From Marinobacter sp. X15-166B (GTDB taxonomy: Bacteria; Pseudomonadota; Gammaproteobacteria; Pseudomonadales; Oleiphilaceae): a DNA stretch of 64,000 nt. Below, piece by piece: positions 40,700-49,849 of this stretch (positions are counted from its first letter, which is position 1; every line of letters begins with the position of its first letter). The position numbers and the translations under genes are program-made. Under the pieces are notes generated by a model. It was given only the letters and a program-made list of their open reading frames with translations. It had not been told where the DNA came from and searched no databases. The stretch lies in contig NZ_MEIY01000001.1 of the NCBI RefSeq assembly GCF_001752365.1, positions 1,189,044 to 1,253,043 of the forward strand. The letters are read 5' to 3'.

Positions 40700-42283
40700 A
40701 TGACTGAAGCTATACCTCTGACTCTGGCCCACTGGCTGTACCTGGCGGGTGCGCTTGCAGTTTTTGTAACGATGGTCTTTCGTACCACCGTCGTTGTGCC
40801 TGCTATAGCGGCAACGTTCCTGGTTGCACTGGCTCATACCGGCAGCCTGACCACGGCTTTTACTTCCGTGTTCAATGCCAGCATCGTCGCTGCCGGCGAA
40901 CTGTTCAATATCTTTCTGATCATTGCACTGATGACGGCCCTGCTGGGCTCCCTGCGCCACCTTGGCTCTGATCTGAAAATGATCATGCCCTTCCAGAAGG
41001 TCATGGTGAACGGGAAAGTTGCCTACCTTGTGCTGGCTGCGGTGACTTATCTGATCTCACTCTTCTTCTGGCCCACCCCGGCCGTGCCTCTGGTGGGCGC
41101 CATTCTGATACCTGCCGCCATTGCCGCCGGGCTCCCGGCCATAGGCGCGGTGGCTGCCATCGCCATCGCGGGTCAGGGGATGGCACTGTCGTCAGACTAC
41201 ATTATCCAGGTCGCCCCGGGCATTAGCGCCGGCGCCGCGGGACTGGATGTAAGTCAGGTGGCGGATCGCGCCTTTGCCTTGTCCCTGATTACTGGCGGTG
41301 TTGCATTGCTGATTGCCTTCTTCGGCTTTCGCAAGAGCATCATGCTTCCGGATCAGGACCGGGTCCAAATATGGGAAAAAGGCGGGCCGCTTGAGTGCCC
41401 CGAAGCGCTCAAAAAGGAAAAAGCAGAAAACAAGAGCCGTCAAATGGGCTCCTTTGGAAACAAGTCTCAATTGGCCCAAGTGGGTGCACGCAGCGACAGG
41501 GAAAAGACTCAACTGGCCCGCGCCGTCGTTCGAGTCGAGCAAGGAGCAAGCGCCACCGTCGATGCTACCGCACTGCCAGCCGTTGAACGCTGGGCCGGAT
41601 TTTTTGCGGTTCTGGTGCCGATCGCCTTTCTGGCAATCATTACTTACATGGTGGTTGCCAAGTATTTTGACGTACTGCCAGCGCTGCAGGGTGGTGATGG
41701 CGCAGCCCTGGTTGGGGGGGTTGCGGCGTTGATGCTGTTGTTCGCAAGCTTTGCCGGAACCGGTCGCAAATGCCTCACCGTCGCTGCTGATCACATCACT
41801 GACGGTCTGGTGTTTGCATTCAAAGCCATGGGTGCGGTGTTACCCATCGCTGGTTTTTTCTTTATGGGTAACAGCGAAACCGCCAGCACGATTCTGGGCG
41901 TCGCCAGTGCACCTGGGTTCTTGTTCGACCTGGTGCAGTCTGTGCAACACTTGATTCCGCAGAACTCCTTGTTCATGGGCATCGGCATATTGCTGATCGG
42001 CATGGTGACGGGTGCAGACGGTTCCGGTTTCTCTGGTCTGCCTCTTACCGGGGCGCTTGCCGGCGCTCTGGGCGCCACCGTCAGTATCGAAACGTCCACC
42101 CTTGCCGCCATCGGCCAAATGGGCGCCATCTGGACGGGCGGCGGCACTCTGGTTGCCTGGTCCTCCCTGATCGCCGTGGCCGGTTTCGCTCGAGTGCCTG
42201 TTCTTGAGGCCGTGCGCGCGCTGTTTGTCCCGGTAGTATCGGGCCTGGTGATCGCCACTGTGGTCGGTGTCACCATTTGGTAG
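40700..42283 (+). CDS. large permease of unknown substrate
   Basis: A 527-residue membrane protein with about 12 helices. The N-terminal half has EPSR-free helices separated by FWPTPAVPLVGAILIPAAIA; a charged cytoplasmic loop at residues about 222-285 (rich in Lys/Glu) precedes the second half, which has GFFFMGNSETASTILG and GADGSGFSGLPLTGALAG. The two-half build with hairpin-like Gly/Pro loops resembles the ion-transporter (IT) superfamily of carboxylate carriers. It is 19 bases behind ridA and followed by a terminator. Confidence 0.7.
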   Translation: MTEAIPLTLAHWLYLAGALAVFVTMVFRTTVVVPAIAATFLVALAHTGSLTTAFTSVFNASIVAAGELFNIFLIIALMTALLGSLRHLGSDLKMIMPFQKVMVNGKVAYLVLAAVTYLISLFFWPTPAVPLVGAILIPAAIAAGLPAIGAVAAIAIAGQGMALSSDYIIQVAPGISAGAAGLDVSQVADRAFALSLITGGVALLIAFFGFRKSIMLPDQDRVQIWEKGGPLECPEALKKEKAENKSRQMGSFGNKSQLAQVGARSDREKTQLARAVVRVEQGASATVDATALPAVERWAGFFAVLVPIAFLAIITYMVVAKYFDVLPALQGGDGAALVGGVAALMLLFASFAGTGRKCLTVAADHITDGLVFAFKAMGAVLPIAGFFFMGNSETASTILGVASAPGFLFDLVQSVQHLIPQNSLFMGIGILLIGMVTGADGSGFSGLPLTGALAGALGATVSIETSTLAAIGQMGAIWTGGGTLVAWSSLIAVAGFARVPVLEAVRALFVPVVSGLVIATVVGVTIW

Positions 42284-42314
42284 GGGTCTCGGAGACGCTT
42301 TAATACACGAAGAA

Positions 42315-42358
42315 GGTCATCCTTGGCTGGTGCGTAGCCGGTCGGGGATGACTTTTTT
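42315..42358 (+). terminator. Rho-independent terminator after the permease gene
   Basis: GGTCATCC pairs with GGATGACT-side sequence (GGGATGACTTTTTT), with an inner GGCTGG/CCGGTC helper pairing and six T's. It ends the CHR-RidA-permease unit and marks the border of the regulon region. Confidence 0.8.
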
Positions 42359-42536
42359 ATGAGCCTTCCTTAACGCTCCGCCGACACGGCCCCCTCCCTG
42401 CTGGCTGACGACCAGCTCTGTTTCGATCAGACCAGTACTTGCGGTGACCACGGCCTCCCCGCCGGTCAGAGTGACCGGTTTGCCAACGGCGTGAATGTTA
42501 TTTACAGCGGCCATGCTGGCAGCGCTCTATGCGGAA

Positions 42537-42782
42537 TTAAACCTCGGCCGGGGTTGCGGCCTCCGGGTCCAGTTTTGCCAGGGTAAGCCGGGCCACCGCC
42601 GATAACCGCTCCGGGTGTTCCTGGACGCAGGCGAGAATCTGCTGTTTCATGCTGCGCGCCCAGAATTTGTGCAGATGGTCGGCGGCCACCGCCGCCACCC
42701 GGTCGTCATCTCCATGGTGCAGGTTGTTGGCGATGATTTGCTCAAGCATCTTTATCAGGTTGGTTAATTGCTGGTCACTCAC
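42537..42782 (-). CDS. fdsD: formate dehydrogenase delta subunit
   Basis: An 81-residue helical protein, MSDQQLTNLIKMLEQIIANN onward, with the FdsD pattern (VAADHLHKFWARSMKQQIL). FdsD is a small accessory subunit needed for a stable and active FdsABG complex. Its ATG overlaps the fdhD stop by four bases. It is the last gene of the fds operon. Confidence 0.9.
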   Translation of the reverse strand: MSDQQLTNLIKMLEQIIANNLHHGDDDRVAAVAADHLHKFWARSMKQQILACVQEHPERLSAVARLTLAKLDPEAATPAEV

Positions 42783-43678
42783 AAGTCGTTCTCCTGCTCA
42801 GGGTGGTCTGCCGTGAGACGTTCACCCCCTTGGGTGTAGATGACGTGGCGGCCCGGGCGGGCAAAGCCAATCAGATTCAGGCCGCTGGAGCGGGCCTGGC
42901 GAATGGCCAGGGCGGTGGGCGCAGAGACCGCCACCAGGGTGCCAATGCCCATGCTGGCGCTTTTTTGCACCATCTCGAAGCTGGCCCGGCTGGATATCAG
43001 CGCAAAGCCCTGCGCAAACGCCTGATCACCGTGAGCACGCACCCGGGCACCGATCAGTTTGTCGAGGGCGTTGTGACGCCCCACATCTTCCCGCACCAGC
43101 ATGATGCGGCCCTCCTCATCGCACCAGGCCGCACCATGGGTGGCCCCGGTCTGCGCCTGCAGCGGCTGGTGCTCTTTCAATCCCGCCAGGGCGGCCTGCA
43201 CCACCGCATCACCGGGCAGCGGCCGGCCCGGCACCGGCGATATCGGGCGCACCGCATGGGCCAGCGACTCGGTGCCACACAGCCCACAGCCGGTGCGCCC
43301 GGTCAGGTTGCGGCGCTGTTCACGCAGGCGGGCGAAACATTCGCCGGCGATGTTCATTTCCACCGCAATACCCTCGGCCCTGTTCACTACATCCACACCA
43401 AACAGCTGGTCGGGGCGCTGCAGTATGCCTTCGGTCAGGCTGAAGCCCAGCCCGAAATCCTCCAGATCACCGGGTGAGGCCATCATCACCGCGTGGGACA
43501 CGCCGTTGTAGACCATCGCCACGGGAATCTCTTCCGCGACCCGATCGTGTTGCGGTACCCGGTCGTCGCCGCCGCCCACCTCGACCCCGACCGTGCACAC
43601 CGGCTCGGGCCACACCGCATCAGCGGTGGATGCAGCCGCCGGGCCGCGGGACGGCGCACTACCTGACGGGCTGCGCAT
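42779..43678 (-). CDS. fdhD: formate dehydrogenase accessory sulfurtransferase FdhD/FdsC
   Basis: A 299-residue protein that passes sulfur from IscS to the molybdenum cofactor of formate dehydrogenase. The active-site CxxC loop is in TGRTGCGLCGTESL, and the C-terminal part has MLVREDVGRHNALDKLIGA and the SSRASFEMVQKSASMG cofactor-binding segment. It overlaps the fdsA end by 20 bases, consistent with translational coupling. The N-terminal 30 residues are variable, and a later start is possible. Confidence 0.93.
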   Translation of the reverse strand: MRSPSGSAPSRGPAAASTADAVWPEPVCTVGVEVGGGDDRVPQHDRVAEEIPVAMVYNGVSHAVMMASPGDLEDFGLGFSLTEGILQRPDQLFGVDVVNRAEGIAVEMNIAGECFARLREQRRNLTGRTGCGLCGTESLAHAVRPISPVPGRPLPGDAVVQAALAGLKEHQPLQAQTGATHGAAWCDEEGRIMLVREDVGRHNALDKLIGARVRAHGDQAFAQGFALISSRASFEMVQKSASMGIGTLVAVSAPTALAIRQARSSGLNLIGFARPGRHVIYTQGGERLTADHPEQENDL

Positions 43679-46580
43679 CGGCCTGATCCGTACCCTGCAT
43701 GGCCGGTTCCAGCAACGCCTGCTGCCGCTGGTCGAACTGCTGGAAGTTACGCTGCCACTCCGAGGGCTGGGTCACCACCTCCACCTGTACCGCCGTCACC
43801 TTGTACTCCGGGCAGTTTGTGGCCCAGTCGGAGTTGTCGGTGGTAATGACGTTCGCGCCACTACCCGGGTGGTGGAAGGTGGTATAGACCACGCCCGGCA
43901 TCATCCGGTCACTGATTTGCGCCCGTAACACCGTTTGCCCTACGCGACTGCTGATGCCCAGCCAGTCGCCGTCGTGAATTCCGCGCAGCTCGGCATCGCT
44001 GGGGTGGATTTCCAGCACGTCTTCGGCGTGCCACTCGCTGTTATCGGTACGCCGGGTCTGCGCGCCGACGTTGTACTGCGACAGAATCCGGCCGGTGGTC
44101 AACAGCAGCGGGAACTTGCGACTGGCCCGTTCTTCGGTGGCCAGATACTCGGTGACCGCAAACTGACCCTTGCCGATGGGGAAATCGACCGTATGCATGG
44201 TCGGTGTTCCCTCGGGGCTGGCGTCGTTACAGGGCCATTGGATGCTGCCCAGCTGCTCCAGTTTGTCGTAGCTGACACCGGTAAAGGTGGGGGTCAGCTG
44301 GGCGATTTCATCCATGATTTCTGACGGGTGGCTGTACGCCATCGGATAGCCCAGGGCATTCGACAGGGCCATGGTCACCTGCCAGTCTTCCATGCCGGCA
44401 ATCGGCTCCATCACCTTGCGCACCCGGTTGATGCGGCGTTCGGCGTTGGTGAAGGTGCCGTTTTTCTCCAGGAAGGTGGAGCCCGGCAGCAATACGTGGG
44501 CAAACTTGGCGGTTTCGTTGAGGAAGATGTCCTGCACGATCAGGCAGTCCAGGGATTTCAGCGCGGCTTCCACGTGCTGGGTGTTGGGGTCAGACTGGGC
44601 GATGTCTTCGCCCTGCACGTACAACCCTTTAAAGGTACCGGCGATGGCCGCGTCAAACATGTTGGGGATGCGCAGGCCCGGCTCGTCGTCGAGGGGGACG
44701 CCCCACACCGCCTGGAAACGCGCCCGGACCGCGGCGTCGTTGACGTGCTGGTAACCGGGCAATTCGTGGGGGAAGGAGCCCATATCGCAGGAGCCCTGCA
44801 CGTTGTTCTGTCCGCGCAGCGGGTTCACCCCGCCGCCTTCCCGGCCGATGTTGCCGGTGGCCATGGCCAGGTTGGCAATCCCCATCACCATGGTGGAGCC
44901 CTGGCTGTGTTCGGTCACCCCCAGGCCGTAATAAATGGCCCCGTTGCCGGCCTGTGCGTACAGACGGGCGGCTTCCCGCACCTTGTCTGCCGGTACACCG
45001 GTGATGGCTTCCATCGCCTCCGGCGAGTGGCGCTCTTCGGCAATAAAGCGGCGCCAGGTATCATAAGCGTCGCTGTCGCATCGGTGGCTGATGAACTCCT
45101 GATCTTCCAGCCCTTCGGTCACGATGACGTGGGCCAGCGCGTTGACCATAGCCACGTTAGTGCCGGGGCGCAGCGGCAGGTGGATGCCCTCTCCACCGTG
45201 GGGCGTCTCCAGAATGTCGATGCGACGGGGGTCGATAACGATCAGTTTGGCCCCCTGGCGCAAGCGCCGGCGCATCAGCGATCCAAACACCGGGTGGGCG
45301 TCGGTGGGGTTGGCTCCGATCACCACGATGGTGTCGGCCTTCATCACCGATTCGAAGGTCTGGGTCCCGGCGGATTCACCCAGGGTGGTTTTCAGGCCAT
45401 AGCCGGTGGGGGAATGGCACACCCGCGCACAGGTGTCGGTGTTGTTGTTGCCGAACGCCGCCCGCACCAGTTTCTGCACCAGGTAGGTTTCTTCGTTGGT
45501 GCAGCGGGACGAGGTGATCCCGCCCACGCTTTCCCGGCCGTACCGGGCCTGAATGCCCTTGATCTTGTCGGCCGAGAACGCCAGCGCTTCTTCCCAGGAC
45601 ACCACTTTCCAGGGGTCGTTGATGGAGTCACGGATCATCGGCTCCTTGATGCGGTCGTCGTGGGTGGCGTACCCAAAGGCGAAGCGGCCCTTCACGCAGG
45701 AGTGGCCCTGGTTGGCCTCACCGCCCTTGTAGGGCACCATGCGCACCAGCTGGTCGCCCTTCATTTCCGCCTTGAACGAGCAGCCCACACCGCAATAGGC
45801 ACAGGTGGTGACCACGCTGTGTTCCGGCTGGCCGGCGTCGATGACACTTTTTTCCATCAAGGTGGAGGTGGGGCAGGCCTGCACACAGGCGCCGCAGGAC
45901 ACACACTCCGAATCCATGAACGCTTCCCCCTGCCCCGCCGAGACCACGGAATCAAAGCCGCGGCCTTCGATGGTCAGGGCAAAGGTGCCCTGCACTTCTT
46001 CACAGGCGCGCACGCAGCGGGAGCAGACGATGCACTTGCTGGGATCAAAACTGAAATAGGGGTTGGAGTCGTCGGTTTCGGCGTCCAGATGGTTCTCGCC
46101 GTCAAACCCGTAACGCACCTCCCGCAGTCCCACCACGCCGGCCACATCCTGCAGTTCGCAGTTGCCGTTGGCCGGGCAGGTCAGACAGTCCAGCGGGTGG
46201 TCGGAAATATACAACTCCATGATGTTGCGCCGGAGTTTGGCCAGTTTGCCGGTCTGGGTGGTGACTGCCATGCCCTCGGCCACCGGCGTGGTGCAGGAGG
46301 CCGGGTAGCCGCGGCGCCCTTCGATCTCCACCGCACACAGGCGACAGGATCCAAAGGCTTCCAGGTTATCGGACGCACACAGTTTCGGAATGTTGATGCC
46401 CGCCAGGGCAGCGGCGCGCAACACCGAAGTGCCTTCCGGCACGGTGATGGCGCGGCCATCAATGGACATGGACACCAGGGTTTCTGACACGCTGGCCGGG
46501 GTGCCGTAATCGAAGTCCGGGTTCAGGCCGGTCTTGCCAGGCTCATAGCTTTGGGTACTCGGATCATAATAGTGCAACAT
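43659..46580 (-). CDS. fdsA: NAD-dependent formate dehydrogenase, alpha (molybdenum) subunit
   Basis: A 973-residue catalytic subunit oxidising formate to CO2. In order: a [2Fe-2S] NuoG-type domain (CASDNLEAFGSCRLCAVEIE), DHPLDCLTCPANGNCELQ, two ferredoxin-type [4Fe-4S] motifs (CIVCSRCVRACEE and CVSCGACVQACP), the Mo4Fe4S domain (CAYCGVGCSFKAE), and the bis-MGD molybdopterin domains with a Cys ligand in DTCARVCHSPTG. It matches Cupriavidus/Rhodobacter FdsA in length and order. It is two bases downstream of fdsB. Confidence 0.96.
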   Translation of the reverse strand: MLHYYDPSTQSYEPGKTGLNPDFDYGTPASVSETLVSMSIDGRAITVPEGTSVLRAAALAGINIPKLCASDNLEAFGSCRLCAVEIEGRRGYPASCTTPVAEGMAVTTQTGKLAKLRRNIMELYISDHPLDCLTCPANGNCELQDVAGVVGLREVRYGFDGENHLDAETDDSNPYFSFDPSKCIVCSRCVRACEEVQGTFALTIEGRGFDSVVSAGQGEAFMDSECVSCGACVQACPTSTLMEKSVIDAGQPEHSVVTTCAYCGVGCSFKAEMKGDQLVRMVPYKGGEANQGHSCVKGRFAFGYATHDDRIKEPMIRDSINDPWKVVSWEEALAFSADKIKGIQARYGRESVGGITSSRCTNEETYLVQKLVRAAFGNNNTDTCARVCHSPTGYGLKTTLGESAGTQTFESVMKADTIVVIGANPTDAHPVFGSLMRRRLRQGAKLIVIDPRRIDILETPHGGEGIHLPLRPGTNVAMVNALAHVIVTEGLEDQEFISHRCDSDAYDTWRRFIAEERHSPEAMEAITGVPADKVREAARLYAQAGNGAIYYGLGVTEHSQGSTMVMGIANLAMATGNIGREGGGVNPLRGQNNVQGSCDMGSFPHELPGYQHVNDAAVRARFQAVWGVPLDDEPGLRIPNMFDAAIAGTFKGLYVQGEDIAQSDPNTQHVEAALKSLDCLIVQDIFLNETAKFAHVLLPGSTFLEKNGTFTNAERRINRVRKVMEPIAGMEDWQVTMALSNALGYPMAYSHPSEIMDEIAQLTPTFTGVSYDKLEQLGSIQWPCNDASPEGTPTMHTVDFPIGKGQFAVTEYLATEERASRKFPLLLTTGRILSQYNVGAQTRRTDNSEWHAEDVLEIHPSDAELRGIHDGDWLGISSRVGQTVLRAQISDRMMPGVVYTTFHHPGSGANVITTDNSDWATNCPEYKVTAVQVEVVTQPSEWQRNFQQFDQRQQALLEPAMQGTDQADAQPVR

Positions 46581-46581
46581 A

Positions 46582-48144
46582 TCATGCCTCCACAGGGGCC
46601 GGCCGGGCCATCAGATCTTCAGGAAAGTGCTTCATCACGCTCTGCACCGGGAAGGGGGTCATGCCGCCCATGGCACAGAGGGAGCCGTCCACCATGGTTT
46701 CGCACAGCTCCGCCAGCAACACCAGATTGTCGTCCCGGTTGTCGCCGGCCCGGATCCGGTCGATCACTTCCACGCCGCGCACGGAACCGATCCGGCAGGG
46801 GGTACATTTACCACAGGATTCCACGGTACAGAACTCCATGGCAAAGCGGGCCTGTTCACCCATGTCCACGGTGTCGTCAAACACCACCACGCCGCCGTGG
46901 CCGATGCCCGCGCCCAGCGCGGCGAAGGCCTCGTAGTCCATGGGGGTGTCCCACTGGCTGGCCGGCATATAGGCCATCAACGGGCCGCCGACCTGCACCG
47001 CGCGCATCGGCCGGCCGGTAAAACTGCCACCGCCGAAGTCTTCGAGGATTTCCCGCAGGGTAACCCCGAACGCCATTTCGATCAGCCCACCCTGCTTGAT
47101 GTTGCCCGCCAGTTGTATGGCCAGGGTGCCCAGGGAACGGCCCATGCCGTACTCGGCGTAGGCGTTGCCGCCTTTATCCAGAATGTAGGGCACCGCCGCC
47201 AGCGACAGCACGTTGTTAACCACCGTCGGCTGACCGAACAGCCCTTCGATGGCGGGCAGGGGCGGTTTCGAGCGCACCAGACCCCGCTTGCCTTCCAGGC
47301 TTTCCAGCAACGAGGTTTCTTCGCCACAAATGTACGCACCGGCCCCCAGCCGCACTTCCAGATGGAAGGTTTGACCGCTGCCGCAGACGTCGTCACCCAG
47401 ATAGCCGGCGGCCTCGGCGCGCAGTATGGCTTCGTCCAGCATGCGTTGGGACAACTGGTATTCGGAGCGCACGTAGATGTATCCCTGGGTCGCGCCCACC
47501 GCCAGACCGGCAATGGCCATGCCTTCAATCAGCATGTAAGGGTCGCATTCCATCACCAGCCGGTCAGCAAAAGTGCCGGAGTCGCCTTCGTCGGCGTTGC
47601 AGACAACGTATTTTTGCTGCCCGGCGGGCTCATCCAGCACGGTCTGCCACTTGATGCCCGCCGGAAAGGCCGCCCCCCCGCGGCCCCGCAGGCCGGAGGC
47701 TTTGACCTCATCGACGATCTGCTGCGGGGTCAGCCGGGCGGCCTTTTCCAATCCGGCGAAGCCGTCGTGGGCCTGATAATCGGCCAGACTGAGGGGGTCG
47801 GTGATGCCGATGCGGGCAAAGGTCAGCCGCTGCTGGCGTTGCAGGTACGGGTGCTGCTCAATCGGGCCCAGGTACAGCGGGTGCCCGGGCTGCCCGGCCA
47901 GCAAGCCCGACTCAAGCAACTCTGTTACCTGTTCCGGCACCACCGGACCGTAGGCGACCCGGCCCTGGCCGGTGTCCACTTCCACCAGTGGCTCGAGCCA
48001 GAACAACCCGCGGGAACCGTTGCGCACCAGTTGGATCTCCACGCCCTGCTGGTCGGCGCGCTGCTGGATCTGCCGGGCGACCTGATCCGCCCCCAGAGAC
48101 AGGGCGGTGGTGTCGCAGGGCACATAAATTGTTGTCATGGTCAT
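46582..48144 (-). CDS. fdsB: NAD-dependent formate dehydrogenase, beta (diaphorase) subunit
   Basis: A 520-residue NuoF-like subunit with an N-terminal thioredoxin-like extension, the NADH/FMN site (GLRGRGGAAFPAGIKW, YVVCNADEGDSGTFADR and CGEETSLLESLEG) and a [4Fe-4S] site near the C-terminus (CTVESCGKCTPCRIG). It transfers electrons from the alpha subunit to NAD+. Starts at 48144 or 48138 are equivalent. It lies between fdsG and fdsA. Confidence 0.96.
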   Translation of the reverse strand: MTMTTIYVPCDTTALSLGADQVARQIQQRADQQGVEIQLVRNGSRGLFWLEPLVEVDTGQGRVAYGPVVPEQVTELLESGLLAGQPGHPLYLGPIEQHPYLQRQQRLTFARIGITDPLSLADYQAHDGFAGLEKAARLTPQQIVDEVKASGLRGRGGAAFPAGIKWQTVLDEPAGQQKYVVCNADEGDSGTFADRLVMECDPYMLIEGMAIAGLAVGATQGYIYVRSEYQLSQRMLDEAILRAEAAGYLGDDVCGSGQTFHLEVRLGAGAYICGEETSLLESLEGKRGLVRSKPPLPAIEGLFGQPTVVNNVLSLAAVPYILDKGGNAYAEYGMGRSLGTLAIQLAGNIKQGGLIEMAFGVTLREILEDFGGGSFTGRPMRAVQVGGPLMAYMPASQWDTPMDYEAFAALGAGIGHGGVVVFDDTVDMGEQARFAMEFCTVESCGKCTPCRIGSVRGVEVIDRIRAGDNRDDNLVLLAELCETMVDGSLCAMGGMTPFPVQSVMKHFPEDLMARPAPVEA

Positions 48145-48155
48145 TGCTCCTGCGG

Positions 48156-48686
48156 TTATTTCAGTTCGAGAACAGTGGTGGTCAGGGTGTCAGTCAGCCG
48201 GTCGAACTTTTGCGGGGTCATGCGGCCGTGCACCTCGTTGTTGACACTGATGGAAGGCCCGCAGGCACAATTGCCCAGGCAATACACGGGCTCGAGGGTA
48301 AACTCGTTGTCGCTGGTGGTGCCCTGGTAGGCCACCCCCAGACGGGTCTGGATGTGGCGTTCCAGCTCGCGGCCACCGCGGGCCTGACAGGCTTCCGCGC
48401 GGCATACCTGCAGCACGTGACTGCCCACCGGCCGGGTACGGAAATAGTGGTAGAAACTGATCACCCCATGCACCTCGGCGCGGGTCTGTTGCATCAACTC
48501 GGCAACAATCGGCACGGCGCCTTCGGGGATGTAGCCCACGCGGTCCTGAATGGCATGGAGGATGGGTAACAAGGCGCCCGGCTTGTGCTTCAGCGCATTA
48601 ACCTCGGCGCGGATCATGTCAGGTGTCCAGTCACCGGCCGCCAGGGAGGCCTCCGGCTGTGGGTTGTTTTGCTCCGACATATGCAT
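48156..48686 (-). CDS. fdsG: NAD-dependent formate dehydrogenase, gamma subunit
   Basis: A 176-residue NuoE-like [2Fe-2S] subunit. Cluster ligands are in VCRAEACQARGG and CLGNCACGPSISVN. The first codons allow a start at 48686 or at MSEQNNPQ (48680). It is the first gene of the fds operon and divergent from the regulator gene, with an 80-base shared promoter region. Confidence 0.94.
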   Translation of the reverse strand: MHMSEQNNPQPEASLAAGDWTPDMIRAEVNALKHKPGALLPILHAIQDRVGYIPEGAVPIVAELMQQTRAEVHGVISFYHYFRTRPVGSHVLQVCRAEACQARGGRELERHIQTRLGVAYQGTTSDNEFTLEPVYCLGNCACGPSISVNNEVHGRMTPQKFDRLTDTLTTTVLELK

Positions 48687-48766
48687 AACTGTTCCTACCT
48701 ATTATTATTCGATACAGTAATAGCCTACGCTAACACCCAATCACCCCACACGGAATATGAACCCGA

Positions 48767-49843
48767 ATGCATAACAAGAAGCTCACCATAGCCCCGGCGT
48801 GGGTCTTTCGCACCAACACCGACGAACTGTTCGAACCGGTGCTGTTTCGCCTGCTGGACAGCGTTCGCGAAACCGGCAAGCTCACCAGCGCCGCCAGCGC
48901 CGCCGGTATTTCCTACCGGCACGCCTGGAACTTGCTGAACCGGGGCAGCGAGATTTTCGGCTTGCCTCTGGTGGAGATGCACAAGGGGCGCGGCAGTCAG
49001 CTGTCTGCCCTGGGCGAAAAGCTGCTGTGGGCGGATCAACGGGTCAAGGCGCGGCTGGGGCCGCAGATCGACAGCATGGCCTCCGAACTCAATGACCAGA
49101 TCCAGCAGTTGCTGGCGGGTTCCCAGCCGATGCTGCGGCTGCACGCCAGTCATGGTTACGCGGTGGCGTTGCTGGCCGAGTTTTCCGATCAGGTCAGTAT
49201 CAACCTGCAGTACCGCAATCCGGCCGAAGCCCTGGCGGCGCTTAACCGGGACGAATGCGATCTCGCCAGTTTCCACATCCCCACTTGCCCGGTGCTTGCC
49301 CGTCAGGTGCTGGCGCACTACCACCCGCACCTGAGCACCGACAACCACCGGGTGATTCGCTTTGTCACCCGGCGCGAGGGCCTGATGATGCGCAAAGGGG
49401 CCCACGACCACATTCGCACCCTGCGAGATCTGAGCGCGTCCCAGCTCCGCTTTATCAGCCGCGATCGTCATTCCGGTACCCGCCTTCTGTTCAATCTGCT
49501 GCTGCGGCAACAGGGCCTGGCTGAAGACAACATCAACCGCACCGCGCAACAGGAATTCACCCACAGCGCGGTAGCGGCCTTTGTGGCCTCGGGAATGGCC
49601 GATGCCGGGTTTGGCGTGCAAACCGCCGCCGACCAGTTCGACCTCAGGTTCACCGATCTGGCCCGGGAACACTACCTGTTCCTGTTCCGCAAGGACCGGG
49701 TACACCCTCAGGCCCTTACCCGGTTGCTTGCGCTGATGGGGTCGGCCGCGTTTCAGGAACGTATTCACCGCGTGCCGGGCTACGCGCCAGACACCCCCGG
49801 CACCATCACCACCCTTGAGGAGCTGATTGCCGGGGATGTCTGA
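48767..49843 (+). CDS. fdsR: FdsR-like transcriptional regulator (LysR/ModE-type DNA-binding plus PBP domain)
   Basis: A 358-residue regulator. The N-terminal helix-turn-helix (GKLTSAASAAGISYRHAWNL) resembles LysR/ModE domains. The C-terminal 250 residues form a periplasmic-binding-protein-like sensor (LRLHASHGYAVALLAEF, DLASFHIPT, HSGTRLLFNLLL). This is the architecture of FdsR, the formate dehydrogenase regulator of Cupriavidus necator, thought to respond to formate and/or Mo supply. It is divergent from fdsG. Confidence 0.85.
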   Translation: MHNKKLTIAPAWVFRTNTDELFEPVLFRLLDSVRETGKLTSAASAAGISYRHAWNLLNRGSEIFGLPLVEMHKGRGSQLSALGEKLLWADQRVKARLGPQIDSMASELNDQIQQLLAGSQPMLRLHASHGYAVALLAEFSDQVSINLQYRNPAEALAALNRDECDLASFHIPTCPVLARQVLAHYHPHLSTDNHRVIRFVTRREGLMMRKGAHDHIRTLRDLSASQLRFISRDRHSGTRLLFNLLLRQQGLAEDNINRTAQQEFTHSAVAAFVASGMADAGFGVQTAADQFDLRFTDLAREHYLFLFRKDRVHPQALTRLLALMGSAAFQERIHRVPGYAPDTPGTITTLEELIAGDV

Positions 49844-49849
49844 GCGGCT

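Noticed and set aside
42317..42514. A 65-codon minus-strand frame between the permease and fdsD
   Set aside because: It overlaps the terminator hairpin at its 3' end, has no good ribosome site and no recognised family; it could be a remnant but cannot be supported.
44328..46487. A 719-codon plus-strand frame opposite fdsA, with a similar one opposite fdsB
   Set aside because: Antisense shadows of fdsA and fdsB, His/Gly/Val-rich composition typical of such shadows, no family features.
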